Below are positions 18,163 through 24,636 of a stretch of 34,339 nt of DNA, piece after piece; positions within the stretch are counted from its first letter, which is position 1; each line of letters starts with the position of its first letter. The notes under the pieces were generated by a model that was not told where the DNA came from, made no database searches, and saw only the letters and a program-made list of their open reading frames with translations. Both the position numbers and the translations under genes were made by a program. This DNA comes from Algoriphagus sp. AGSA1 (GTDB lineage: Bacteria; Bacteroidota; Bacteroidia; Cytophagales; Cyclobacteriaceae): contig NZ_JAJUWR010000045.1 in NCBI RefSeq assembly GCF_021390545.1, positions 1 to 34,339 of the forward strand. The letters are read 5' to 3'.

Positions 18163-18981
18163 GTGAACAAGTACCTCTACAACGGTAAAGAGCTGATTGA
18201 AGACAATGGTCTTCAGAACTACGATTATGGTCAACGTATGTATGATCCAGTCATAGGACGTTTTAACCGGATCGATAGATTTTCAGAGAAGTACAGTTCT
18301 CTATCGCCTTACCAATACGGAGCAAATAACCATATAAGTAATATTGATATCAACGGGGATAGCATAGTTAACAACAATAGGGCGGTTATAGAATCCATTG
18401 TCAATGATTTAAACAGAATTTTCGAAAGTACATACGGGACTTCTGGTTTTAGTACTCATGAAAGAAGTAAAACAGAAAAAACTAGAACAAATGATTGGTC
18501 GCTTTTAGACCCTTCAATTTGGGGGAATATATTCAAGTCGGCAGAATATGACCTGGTAACCACGACAGATTATGCTATTTCGTTAAATGAAGATTTCGAT
18601 TGGAATCAGGATAAGTATACTTCAGGCATGAAGGATGTTGTCAGTGGGGCCGGAGATGTATATGTTGATATCGTCCAAGATAATGGGAGTAAATTTAAAA
18701 ATTCAGTTCCTAAAGGAATGGATGGAAAGGGATTGCTGAATGGCTTTGGGGGAGGATATACAGTTTCTTCAAACAATGTTATTCTTTCCAATAAATTACC
18801 AAACACTGATAATAGAAATAAGACGAATACATGGACAATAGGTGCTGTCACGCTACATGAGATCCTATACCATATTCATACAGTTGGGAAGACTGAAAGT
18901 GGTAATCCTAATAAAATGAGAGAACACTTTGGGTTGAAAAGGGGTAGAAGCCATGGGCCAGGAAGTAGACAAAAATATTGA
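18163..18981 (+). CDS. Orphan RHS tip with HExxxHxH zincin-like toxin domain
   Basis: 272 aa from a GTG that directly precedes the RHS box NKYLYNGKELIEDNG (homology to the main RHS gene starts within a few bases of 18163). The core end is DPVIGRFNRID and then NNHISNIDINGD, where the usual DPxG is changed to DING. The tip has TLHEILYHIH, giving H232-E233-x3-H237-x-H239, followed by REHFGLKRGRSHG near the end. HE followed by a second and third His is typical of zinc metallopeptidase-like polymorphic toxins, though spacing differs from classic HExxH, so the catalytic call is an inference. No signal peptide is seen. The stop lies just before the lipoprotein immunity candidate, whose best ATG is at 18986. 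Confidence 0.7.
   Translation: MNKYLYNGKELIEDNGLQNYDYGQRMYDPVIGRFNRIDRFSEKYSSLSPYQYGANNHISNIDINGDSIVNNNRAVIESIVNDLNRIFESTYGTSGFSTHERSKTEKTRTNDWSLLDPSIWGNIFKSAEYDLVTTTDYAISLNEDFDWNQDKYTSGMKDVVSGAGDVYVDIVQDNGSKFKNSVPKGMDGKGLLNGFGGGYTVSSNNVILSNKLPNTDNRNKTNTWTIGAVTLHEILYHIHTVGKTESGNPNKMREHFGLKRGRSHGPGSRQKY
18166..18282 (+). repeat. RHS 3'-core homology box, copy 2
   Basis: Codes for NKYLYNGKELIEDNG through GRFNRIDRF. The first 20 bases are identical to the box in the main RHS gene at 15308; similarity then falls. Nothing RHS-like precedes it, so the breakpoint lies within a few bases of 18163. Confidence 0.75.
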
Positions 18982-18985
18982 AATT

Positions 18986-19438
18986 ATGAAGCTAAATAAC
19001 CTATTGATAATGGGAGCTGTTGCAGTTTTTATGTCCTGTGGATCAGAGAAGTTGAAACTGGAATTGTTTAGAGTTGAAGAGGCACGGATTGGCTATCAGT
19101 ACTTACTAAATCAGAATTTTCAAAAATCTGAAGTTGATGCAATGATGTTTGAAAAGTCCTTTAACGATACTTTAATTTATTATGAATATACGGAAGACTT
19201 AAAAAGGCTTTATTCGAAGACTTGGAGGTTTCCTTTTGAAAAATTCAATAAAGAAGAATTAGAGAAATTCCTTAAAGAGAATAATGTTTTTCTTATGGTT
19301 CCTGATGATTTTTCGCTTATTGATCCTAATACTATATTTTGCGTTATGAACTATAGTAATAATCTAATCTATTTTTGTTCCACAGATGTTGTTGATGAGA
19401 AGAATATGATCAATATCGTATATTATTTCCCCTTTTAA
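18986..19438 (+). CDS. Candidate lipoprotein immunity protein for the zincin-like tip
   Basis: 150 aa from the ATG at 18986; an in-frame ATG at 18953 inside the toxin gene would add 11 polar residues in front of the signal peptide. The start MKLNNLLIMGAVAVFMSCGS is a lipoprotein signal with the Cys before GS. The body is acidic and helical (FNKEELEKFLKENN) and then beta-rich, family unknown. Together with the genes at 16267 and 17632 it is the third exported immunity candidate in a row. Confidence 0.65.
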   Translation: MKLNNLLIMGAVAVFMSCGSEKLKLELFRVEEARIGYQYLLNQNFQKSEVDAMMFEKSFNDTLIYYEYTEDLKRLYSKTWRFPFEKFNKEELEKFLKENNVFLMVPDDFSLIDPNTIFCVMNYSNNLIYFCSTDVVDEKNMINIVYYFPF

Positions 19439-19636
19439 CTTTTGTCCCTAAGTATAGTGAATTCCCTTCTGGGAGAAGTTTGGTGTAGGTGCTAGGTGTA
19501 GATACAGTCTATACCTTTCTATAAAATAAAATAGAATTTTTAATTCGGATAGTTTAGGGTGTAATGATTTATTGAATAGCAAAGTATGAAAATTGACTGA
19601 GTATATTAACGGGAAGAATCTTTCATTTTAAGGCAT

Positions 19637-19783
19637 ACTCCCCATGGTTATCTGCTTGCACTGTATTCATGCTATAGAGGTGAAAATAATCCAGATTGGG
19701 CAGATTCTTTGGTACATGAAGTTGCGAAAGCCTTTTATGTTGGCGTGAAGTATTTAAAATCCAATTCCGAAAGAAAAGAATAA
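19637..19783 (+). pseudogene. Decayed C-terminal tail of a lost toxin
   Basis: In the frame starting ACT at 19637 the DNA reads TPHGYLLALYSCYRGE, then NPDWADSLVHEVAKAFYVGV, and stops at 19781-19783, 2 bp before a small membrane-protein gene. No start codon or upstream RHS sequence remains. Its placement directly before an immunity-like pair, and its reading to a clean stop, suggest the last 50 residues of a toxin tip whose front was deleted. The preceding 19439-19636 is AT-rich and I see no gene in it. Confidence 0.5.
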
Positions 19784-19785
19784 GC

Positions 19786-20061
19786 ATGTCAAAAAAGGGT
19801 TCCAACCATTTATTTATAATTCTGTTGACAGTTTCTATTTTATTATTGTTAACGGGCGGAGTAATGTTGGTGAACAACTTGTCAGTTTATGGAATAAACC
19901 GAAGAACATTAATGGTATCGGGATATGGTGGACACCTAATAATACTGATTGGAATTATATCCTTGATTGTCACCTACTATAGTTTATCCCCTTTCAGTAA
20001 GATAAGGAACGTTGACTTCAATTTTTTCAAAAAGAAAAGGAACGGGGATAAGAAAAAATGA
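19786..20061 (+). CDS. Small two-helix membrane protein, immunity candidate
   Basis: 91 aa with two strong transmembrane segments (HLFIILLTVSILLLLTGG, about residues 8-31; HLIILIGIISLIVTYYSL, about 50-68) and a very basic C-terminus (FFKKKRNGDKKK), which by the positive-inside rule is cytosolic. No recognised family. It overlaps the next gene by 4 bp (ATGA). It follows the decayed toxin tail at 19637-19783; small membrane proteins are common immunity partners of pore-forming or inner-membrane toxins, but here this is only positional inference. Confidence 0.55.
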   Translation: MSKKGSNHLFIILLTVSILLLLTGGVMLVNNLSVYGINRRTLMVSGYGGHLIILIGIISLIVTYYSLSPFSKIRNVDFNFFKKKRNGDKKK

Positions 20062-20294
20062 TTGAGAGTATAATAGGTTCGCTTTTCTTCGAGTTTGTTG
20101 GAGCCTTGACAAAATGGGTTGTATATGCGGTGCACCACAAAGTAAGGGGGAGAGAGGTTATAAGCTTTAGGGAAATGTGGGACGGAAGAAAAGGAAGCCA
20201 GAAGTCGGAAATCATCATGCATGGTTTTTCGAATATCATACTTGGCCTTATAGTGGTTGTCGGGCTTTTTGTTCTGGTTTTAAAGTTGACCTGA
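20058..20294 (+). CDS. Small membrane protein, possible immunity partner
   Basis: 78 aa. It has a hydrophobic N-terminal segment (SLFFEFVGALTKWVVYAV), a basic middle (HHKVRGREV, then DGRKGSQK) and a C-terminal transmembrane helix (IILGLIVVVGLFVLVLKL). It is coupled to the preceding gene through an ATGA overlap, and the hairpin at 20313 ends the unit. Family unknown. The pair probably outlived the toxin it once neutralised. Confidence 0.5.
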   Translation: MIESIIGSLFFEFVGALTKWVVYAVHHKVRGREVISFREMWDGRKGSQKSEIIMHGFSNIILGLIVVVGLFVLVLKLT

Positions 20295-20312
20295 CGGCAC
20301 AATATTGAAATA

Positions 20313-20337
20313 AAAAGCCCGGCAGTGCCGGGCTTTT
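20313..20337. terminator. Bidirectional terminator shared with an antisense XRE remnant
   Basis: AAAAGCCCGGC (20313-20323) and GCCGGGCTTTT (20327-20337) pair perfectly around a 3-nt loop, with A and T runs on the two sides. A near twin lies at 24637-24660 in the same setting. Confidence 0.85.
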
Positions 20338-20342
20338 GTGTT

Positions 20343-20609
20343 TTATACACTGAGGGAGTTCTGTACCTGGCACTTGAACAGGAATGAGTCCATGAGTGCG
20401 AAGATGTGCTCCCGGTCCTCGGGCAGTAGTTTTTCGATGTCCTGCAGGCGTTTGACGTTTTTTTTGTCGAAGGAGCTGTTGACCCCCTCGCCGACCAGAT
20501 AGTCCAGTGACACGCCGAAGGCATCCGCTATTTTTTTGGCCGCCTCGATGGAGGGTACGGCATCCCCTCGCTCGTACTTGCCGATCATCTCCCTGGACAC
20601 ACCGCATTC
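20343..20609 (-). pseudogene. XRE-family regulator remnant, N-terminus missing
   Basis: On the minus strand the frame reads GVSREMIGKYERGDAVPSIE, KKIADAFGVSLDYLVGEG, then an Asp/Glu-rich tail (DIEKLLPEDREHIFALMDSF) and a stop at 20343. This is the recognition helix and C-terminal half of a Cro/C1-type helix-turn-helix protein. The first 25 or so residues (usual LRxxxGLSQxELA part) are absent, and the frame instead runs upstream into unrelated and antisense RHS sequence. It is therefore a truncated gene. The hairpin at 20313-20337 would have been its terminator. A second XRE remnant occupies the equivalent place at 24664-24930. Confidence 0.75.
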
Positions 20610-20639
20610 CCCGCCTGAGTGTAGAATAAGCGTGGGACT

Positions 20640-20663
20640 GGGTGTATGTCTGTGACTACACCC
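20640..20663. repeat. Short inverted repeat at the edge of the XRE remnant
   Basis: GGGTGTA (20640-20646) and TACACCC (20657-20663) flank a 10-nt loop. It sits between the truncated XRE remnant and the start of the partial RHS copy, where a rearrangement must have happened. Confidence 0.45.
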
Positions 20664-20837
20664 AACTATCCTGCTGAATTTGTAATTTAAGGAGCCTGGG
20701 ATAAGCTCCAATGCCCAGACCTTTATGGCCACCATGGAGACGCAGCATGCGGAAACAGAGGAAATGGAGTTTTCCATGGTATCCGTATCCAGACAGACCG
20801 AGCATAATGTGACTGTGGGTGAGGACCGAGCGTTAAG

Positions 20838-20858
20838 AATCAGTCCAGTGGACTGATT
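20838..20858. repeat. Palindromic insertion 1 in the RHS copy
   Basis: AATCAGTCCA and TGGACTGATT pair around one central base. It lies in about 45-55 bp of DNA absent from the matching place in the main RHS gene (near 14712-14730). The right flank reads TTAGCGAGG, similar to TTAGCGAAGCGG in insertion 4. Confidence 0.7.
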
Positions 20859-21365
20859 TAGCGAGGGGCCGGCCTGAAGGGGAGGGTGGCCTGGCTGAAC
20901 GCAAACCGTGGAAGAATGGTGGGACCTGGTAGAACCCAGGAAATCTATGCGGGGGATAGCGTGAAACTGCAGGTACATGGAAAGTACGTGGAAGACAAGA
21001 AACAGAAAGCCAATGCGGGGAGCTTTATGTCTGCCGGGGCTGCGGACCGGCTGATCAACGACCTGAACGAACTTGCACTGAGCAACCTGCGGGCGGGCGG
21101 ACCAAACCCGATCGCTTTACTGAACCTGGCGGATATCCTGGCCAAGGATCTGCAGAAGAAAGAGGCTCCCGAGGCCTACCTCATGTATGCACTTTACGAT
21201 CAGGATTCTAACAGATATGAGGTGGGCAAGAAAGTCCTGAGCAAAAACGCGGCAAACCAGCATGAAGTCTTGGAGGAGAATATGTATATTTCCAGGGACG
21301 GATATACGCCACGGCGCACAGGTATGGAGACCTTTGTGGTGAACGAGACCTCGGAGGATGTCTGG

Positions 21366-21384
21366 CCAGTCCCGCCTTGGCGGA
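21366..21384. repeat. Palindromic insertion 3 in the RHS copy, causes frameshift
   Basis: 19 extra bases inside an otherwise matching sequence (main copy GATGTCTGGTTTGAC). They contain CCGCC-TT-GGCGG. Because 19 is not a multiple of 3, the RHS frame is lost and a stop follows at 21387. Confidence 0.7.
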
Positions 21385-21436
21385 TTTGACAATATGATGG
21401 TGATGAGTGTGAGTTCGGCCATCGTGCAGGAGACGC

Positions 21437-22369
21437 ATGGAGCCTGTCCCGATGAAATTAGCGAAGCGGAATGATATCGGGAATCCCTGGGGCTTGGAGC
21501 TGACAGGGCTTGGCTTTCAGCACGGGAGCATGAAGGCGAACAAATACCTTTACAACGGCAAGGAACTGATCGAGGACAATGGACTTCAGTATTACGACTA
21601 TGGAGCGAGGATGTATGATGCTACCATAGGTAGATGGGGTGTTGTTGACCCCATGGCAGATTCATATCATGCATTTAGCCCTTACAATTACACTTTAAAC
21701 AACCCGATCAAATATATCGATCCCAACGGGATGTGGGTTGAGGGAGAGAATGGAGGTTTGTTTACCGATGATCCGGGTGATATATCAAAATTTTTCCAAG
21801 CAGTAGGTGATTTTTTCCATAATCTATTAATCCCATCTCAAACTGAAGAGGGAAATGAAAAGCAGCAAGCTACTTGGGCAACAGTAGGAAGGGTAAGTGA
21901 GACTGTAAATGATCTTCATGATGCGCAAAAAGATGTACTTGAATTAGCGCCAGGAGGATTTTTGGGCTCAGCACTAATGGATATTCAAACAGGCAATTTT
22001 TCCGGTGAAGAATTTAGCCAGAATGTCGTATACCAGGCAGGGTCAGGGTTTGTTTTCGGAAAAATAGTCGGGAAAGTCGCTAAGGAGGTAACCAAAACAG
22101 TAACAAGGTCAGAGTCTGTATTAGGGCATATTTTTAGAGACGCAGCTGGACATGTTAACCCTTCTACAGTCACTTCACAGAATAGGTATATAAGTTTATT
22201 TGAAAAGGTTGCAAATAATCCTGCAAATCTTAATCAAAGCATTTTAGCACCAAGAGCTATTGAAAACGGAGTTCAAGGATTTACTCAGAGTTTTAATAAT
22301 GGTCAAATTTGGGTGCAAGTTAAAGATGGGAAAATATTTAATGCAGGTGTTAATTTAATTAAAAAATAA
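21437..22369 (+). CDS. Orphan RHS tip with BECR-type RNase-like toxin domain
   Basis: 310 aa from the ATG at 21437; another ATG at 21452 is also in frame, and both lie in inserted palindromic DNA. It keeps the RHS end WGLELTGLGFQHGSMKA, KYLYNGKELIEDNG, GRWGVVDP and NNPIKYIDPNGMW, then a linker (about 105-225). The C-terminal domain of about 80 aa starts GHIFRDAAGHV (His231) and ends GQIWVQVKDGKIFNAGVN. That arrangement, an early His with a late G-x-I-W-V and N-x-G-V-N, resembles RNase toxins of the Barnase-EndoU-ColicinE5-RelE (BECR) group. No signal peptide is present. A cytosolic-looking immunity gene follows after 4 bp, which fits an intracellular RNA target. The family assignment is moderate. 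Confidence 0.72.
   Translation: MEPVPMKLAKRNDIGNPWGLELTGLGFQHGSMKANKYLYNGKELIEDNGLQYYDYGARMYDATIGRWGVVDPMADSYHAFSPYNYTLNNPIKYIDPNGMWVEGENGGLFTDDPGDISKFFQAVGDFFHNLLIPSQTEEGNEKQQATWATVGRVSETVNDLHDAQKDVLELAPGGFLGSALMDIQTGNFSGEEFSQNVVYQAGSGFVFGKIVGKVAKEVTKTVTRSESVLGHIFRDAAGHVNPSTVTSQNRYISLFEKVANNPANLNQSILAPRAIENGVQGFTQSFNNGQIWVQVKDGKIFNAGVNLIKK
21448..21481. repeat. Palindromic insertion 4, provides a start codon
   Basis: CCCGAT (21448-21453) and ATCGGG (21476-21481) form the ends of an imperfect hairpin inserted where the main RHS gene reads CATTATGACCCTTGG. An ATG at 21452 in the element, and one at its left junction (21437), are in frame with the orphan toxin. Confidence 0.65.
21539..21655 (+). 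repeat. RHS 3'-core homology box, copy 3
   Basis: Codes for NKYLYNGKELIEDNG through GRWGVVDP. With the upstream pseudogenised core it gives the longest stretch of homology to the main RHS gene in the array. Confidence 0.8.
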
Positions 22370-22373
22370 AATT

Positions 22374-22862
22374 ATGAAAAATTACTTTTTAGCATTAGAT
22401 AAGGATATTAATAAGCAATATAATGATGCGGTATTTTATTATCAAAAAAGTATTGATGAAAAAGAATTAAATATTGAAGCCTATTTAAATTTATCTTTTT
22501 TATACTGGAATTTTCAAGATTTCGGCTTCTTTACTTATTATAATATTTCGGAGGAGTTGAGAGAGATTGGGTGTTTAAAATATACTGAAATTATAGAAGA
22601 AGGTATTCAGCAATACCCAAATAATTTGGAGTTGAATTTTTGGAAAAGATATTTTCAACATATAATTTATGGAGAAGAATTTTCGGCACAAGATTGTATG
22701 AAACTAATAGAGGAATATGGAGATACTAATAGTAAAGTTCCTTATTTTTTCTTATATTTATTTGATAAAGGCAGGTATAAAGAAGAAAAAGTAAAATTGA
22801 TAGAAGAGTGTAATAAAGAACCGACAGCAAAGAATCTGTATATAAAATCGGTGCTTGGTTAA
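22374..22862 (+). CDS. Candidate cytosolic immunity protein (TPR-like helical)
   Basis: 162 aa, starting 4 bp after the toxin stop. No signal peptide or membrane segment. The first part looks like a TPR-type helix pair (YNDAVFYYQKSIDEKELNIE, then AYLNLSFLYWNF), followed by more amphipathic helices (YTEIIEEGIQQYPNNLELNF). It is acidic and very AT-rich, like its toxin tip. A helical repeat protein without export signal suits neutralising an RNase-like tip in the cytosol of the producing cell. The exact immunity family is not recognised. Confidence 0.65.
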   Translation: MKNYFLALDKDINKQYNDAVFYYQKSIDEKELNIEAYLNLSFLYWNFQDFGFFTYYNISEELREIGCLKYTEIIEEGIQQYPNNLELNFWKRYFQHIIYGEEFSAQDCMKLIEEYGDTNSKVPYFFLYLFDKGRYKEEKVKLIEECNKEPTAKNLYIKSVLG

Positions 22863-22864
22863 GT

Positions 22865-23158
22865 TGCGGCTAAGACGGGATTTAAAACTTTATCAGAATT
22901 AGAGCCAAAAGATGGAATGAAGGTTTCATCCAGTAGAGCTTTGGAATTGGAAGGCAATTTTTAGGTAAGGGGTATAAAGAGTTAGTTCCGGGTAGTGGTA
23001 GATATGTTTCCGCAGATGGTACAAGAGTTTTCAGAATGGGCAAAAGTGATATTATAGGAGCTCACGGTGGCGGTCCTCACGTAAGTTTCGAAACGTTAAT
23101 TCCAAAACCTGGAAAAATGATGGTTGATAAAAATATCCATGTGTTTCTTAATGATTAA
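22865..23158 (+). pseudogene. Frameshifted toxin fragment (polymorphic toxin type 17-like)
   Basis: One frame reads KTGFKTLSELEPKDGMKVSS and stops after LELEGNF. After a one-step frame change the sequence continues LGKGYKELVPGSGRYVSADG, TRVFRMGKSDIIGAHGGGPH, VSFETLIPKPGKM and stops at 23156-23158. The second part closely resembles the C-terminal toxin type I know as polymorphic toxin type 17 (pattern RYVSADGTRxxRM, then HGGGPHxxFE). The start is lost and no RHS box precedes it. The next gene encodes an Imm32-like protein, which supports the identification. Confidence 0.65.
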
Positions 23159-23168
23159 TTTAAGCGAA

Positions 23169-23426
23169 ATGAATATAAAAATAGAAGTTCCTTCCTTTTC
23201 AATTGATAGAGGAATCGAATACAAATGGGAAAATGGGTTTGAAATTGAAGTTAAAGATGTTAATGGGGCAATTACTATTATTGCTAATAAAGAAGGATTG
23301 ATTTCACTTGCAAATCATTTTATGAATTTGGCTCAACAAGAAGTTCCTAAAGGATATCATTTACATTTTAATGAATTTAATTCCTTGGAAGAAGGCTCCT
23401 TAGAGCTAATAATTCAGAAAAAATAG
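23169..23426 (+). CDS. Imm32-like immunity protein
   Basis: 85 aa from the ATG at 23169 (an earlier TTG-initiated reading overlapping the toxin fragment is unlikely). It contains NKEGLISLANHFMNLAQ, VPKGYHLHFNEFNSLEEGS and LELIIQKK, the order I recognise from Imm32-type immunity proteins. No signal peptide, so cytosolic. It begins 10 bp after the stop of the broken toxin 17-like fragment and is itself undamaged: an immunity gene retained after its toxin decayed. This could protect the cell from kin that still carry the active toxin. Confidence 0.7.
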   Translation: MNIKIEVPSFSIDRGIEYKWENGFEIEVKDVNGAITIIANKEGLISLANHFMNLAQQEVPKGYHLHFNEFNSLEEGSLELIIQKK

Positions 23427-23482
23427 TTTTGTAAGCGAGAGGAGGAAACACATTATGATCCTTTGCACTTGGAGTTGACAGA

Positions 23483-24358
23483 ATGGGGATATCAATATGG
23501 AGGGCAAACAAGTACCTTTATAACGGCAAGGAACTCCTGGACGACCAGAACCTTGGCCTATACGACTACGGGGCACGTTATTACGATCCGGCAATAGGAC
23601 GCTGGACCAGTCCGGATCCGATGGCCAGCGAACGGGAATGGCTTTCACCTTACAATTACGTTCAGAACAATCCTATACTTATGTTGGATCCTGACGGGAT
23701 GCTGGATGATTTTTATTATAAAAATGGCGAATTGGCTTTTGTTTTAGAGACCGATCAAGATGATCGGTTCTATGAAATGAGGGAGAATACGGAAAACAAA
23801 TCTGGTTACGAGACTGTTCAGATAGAAAATCCAGAAGCAAACCCTTCTGCTTTGGAATTTAATAATACCACAGGATACAAGTATGATAAGTCTGATGTGG
23901 AGATGAGGGGAGAAATATTAGGATTAGGGAGTGGTAATCCTATAGCTGCGGAGCTGTTGCGTAGGGAAGAAAGTGGCAATTTTCAGCCGATAACGGCGAA
24001 AAACTATCTCAGACAAGTTGATGAACGTTCAGCTAGAATGATGATGTTTGAGCAAACTATGTTTCCGGCTCCTGGGGGTAACGCACGGCTTCCAAGTTCT
24101 AGAGGATTTAGCTATTCGAGAATGTATAACCACGCTCAAAGTAGGGCTATAATGCGGGGGGTATCTCCTTCAGACATAGCGGATGCTAGAGCAAATCCGC
24201 TACGGGTGAGCGAAGTTAAATACGATTCTTTTGGGAGACCAAGCCAACAATATATTGGAAGAAACGCAACGGTAGTCGTGAACCCCAATACCAATAAGGT
24301 TATAACAACTTGGAAGACAGGTTCAAAAATTGCGGGAAGGTTAGGCAATGGGAATTAA
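23483..24358 (+). CDS. Orphan RHS tip with RNase-like (PBECR-like) toxin domain
   Basis: 291 aa. The ATG at 23483 lies out of frame inside an upstream RHS piece (23439-23504 reads ETHYDPLHLELTEWGYQYGG in another frame), so one frameshift separates the two. From 23507 the protein has NKYLYNGKELLDDQN, YDYGARYYDPAIGRWTSPDP and NNPILMLDPDGM. The C-terminal 80 residues hold MYNHAQSRAIMRGVSPSDI, YDSFGRPSQQYIGRNATVVV and NPNTNKVITTWKTGSK. A HA-x2-R helix followed by two strands and a T-x-W-x-T end resembles the small nuclease domains grouped with BECR/colicin E5-like toxins; I am not sure of the exact family. The stop overlaps the next gene by 11 bp. Confidence 0.68.
   Translation: MGISIWRANKYLYNGKELLDDQNLGLYDYGARYYDPAIGRWTSPDPMASEREWLSPYNYVQNNPILMLDPDGMLDDFYYKNGELAFVLETDQDDRFYEMRENTENKSGYETVQIENPEANPSALEFNNTTGYKYDKSDVEMRGEILGLGSGNPIAAELLRREESGNFQPITAKNYLRQVDERSARMMMFEQTMFPAPGGNARLPSSRGFSYSRMYNHAQSRAIMRGVSPSDIADARANPLRVSEVKYDSFGRPSQQYIGRNATVVVNPNTNKVITTWKTGSKIAGRLGNGN
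23507..23625 (+). repeat. RHS 3'-core homology box, copy 4
   Basis: Codes for NKYLYNGKELLDDQN through GRWTSPDP. It is the most diverged copy of the box and comes from a different RHS lineage (YYDPAIGRWTSPDP rather than MYDATIGRWGVVDP). Confidence 0.75.
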
Positions 24359-24611
24359 CAAACTTTTAATAGAAAATGAAGAGCGTTTATTGTTAATCTC
24401 TCTTATTCAAGGGGTTGCGGGGAAATCCGAGTGGATCAAAAATGAAGATGGAACCTATTTTCTTTTAATGGATGACGATGTTGCTGAACTTCTTTCAGAA
24501 AGAGTTAAGGATAAATTAGTTTTAGAAGGGTTTGATTACTTTTATAATTTAACTCCAGAAGGAAGAATCTTTGAACGCTTAGTGGATAAACTTGGCGAAA
24601 TTGGTTGGTAA
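24348..24611 (+). CDS. Candidate cytosolic immunity protein, small
   Basis: 87 aa, acidic, without signal peptide or membrane helix (ENEERLLLISLIQGVAGKSE, DDDVAELLSERVKDKLVLEG). It begins inside the end of the RNase-like toxin gene, 11 bp before its stop, so the two are translationally coupled. No known family. Size, acidity and position are those of an inhibitor for a basic nuclease tip. Confidence 0.6.
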   Translation: MGINKLLIENEERLLLISLIQGVAGKSEWIKNEDGTYFLLMDDDVAELLSERVKDKLVLEGFDYFYNLTPEGRIFERLVDKLGEIGW

Positions 24612-24636
24612 GTTCGGGGAGTGAACTAAAATAACG

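Larger units (their letters stand above)
20709..21436 (+). pseudogene. Partial copy of the RHS core with short palindromic insertions
   Basis: This matches 14605-15250 of the main RHS gene, with long runs of identical bases (for example most of 21060-21300). Relative to that gene it carries extra segments at about 20821-20876, 21307-21324, 21366-21384 and 21437-21485. The third (19 bp) shifts the frame, so the coding run from the ATG at 20886 ends at 21389 (167 aa: FMSAGAADRLINDLNE, EENMYISRDGY). There is no signal peptide and no RHS N-terminus. It is a duplicated recombination arm rather than a working protein, and it leads into the orphan toxin at 21437. Confidence 0.8.

Noticed and set aside
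20343..20978. A single long minus-strand protein of 211 aa
   Set aside because: Only the last 90 residues are XRE-like; the first part is antisense to the RHS core copy and joins two unrelated pieces across a breakpoint.
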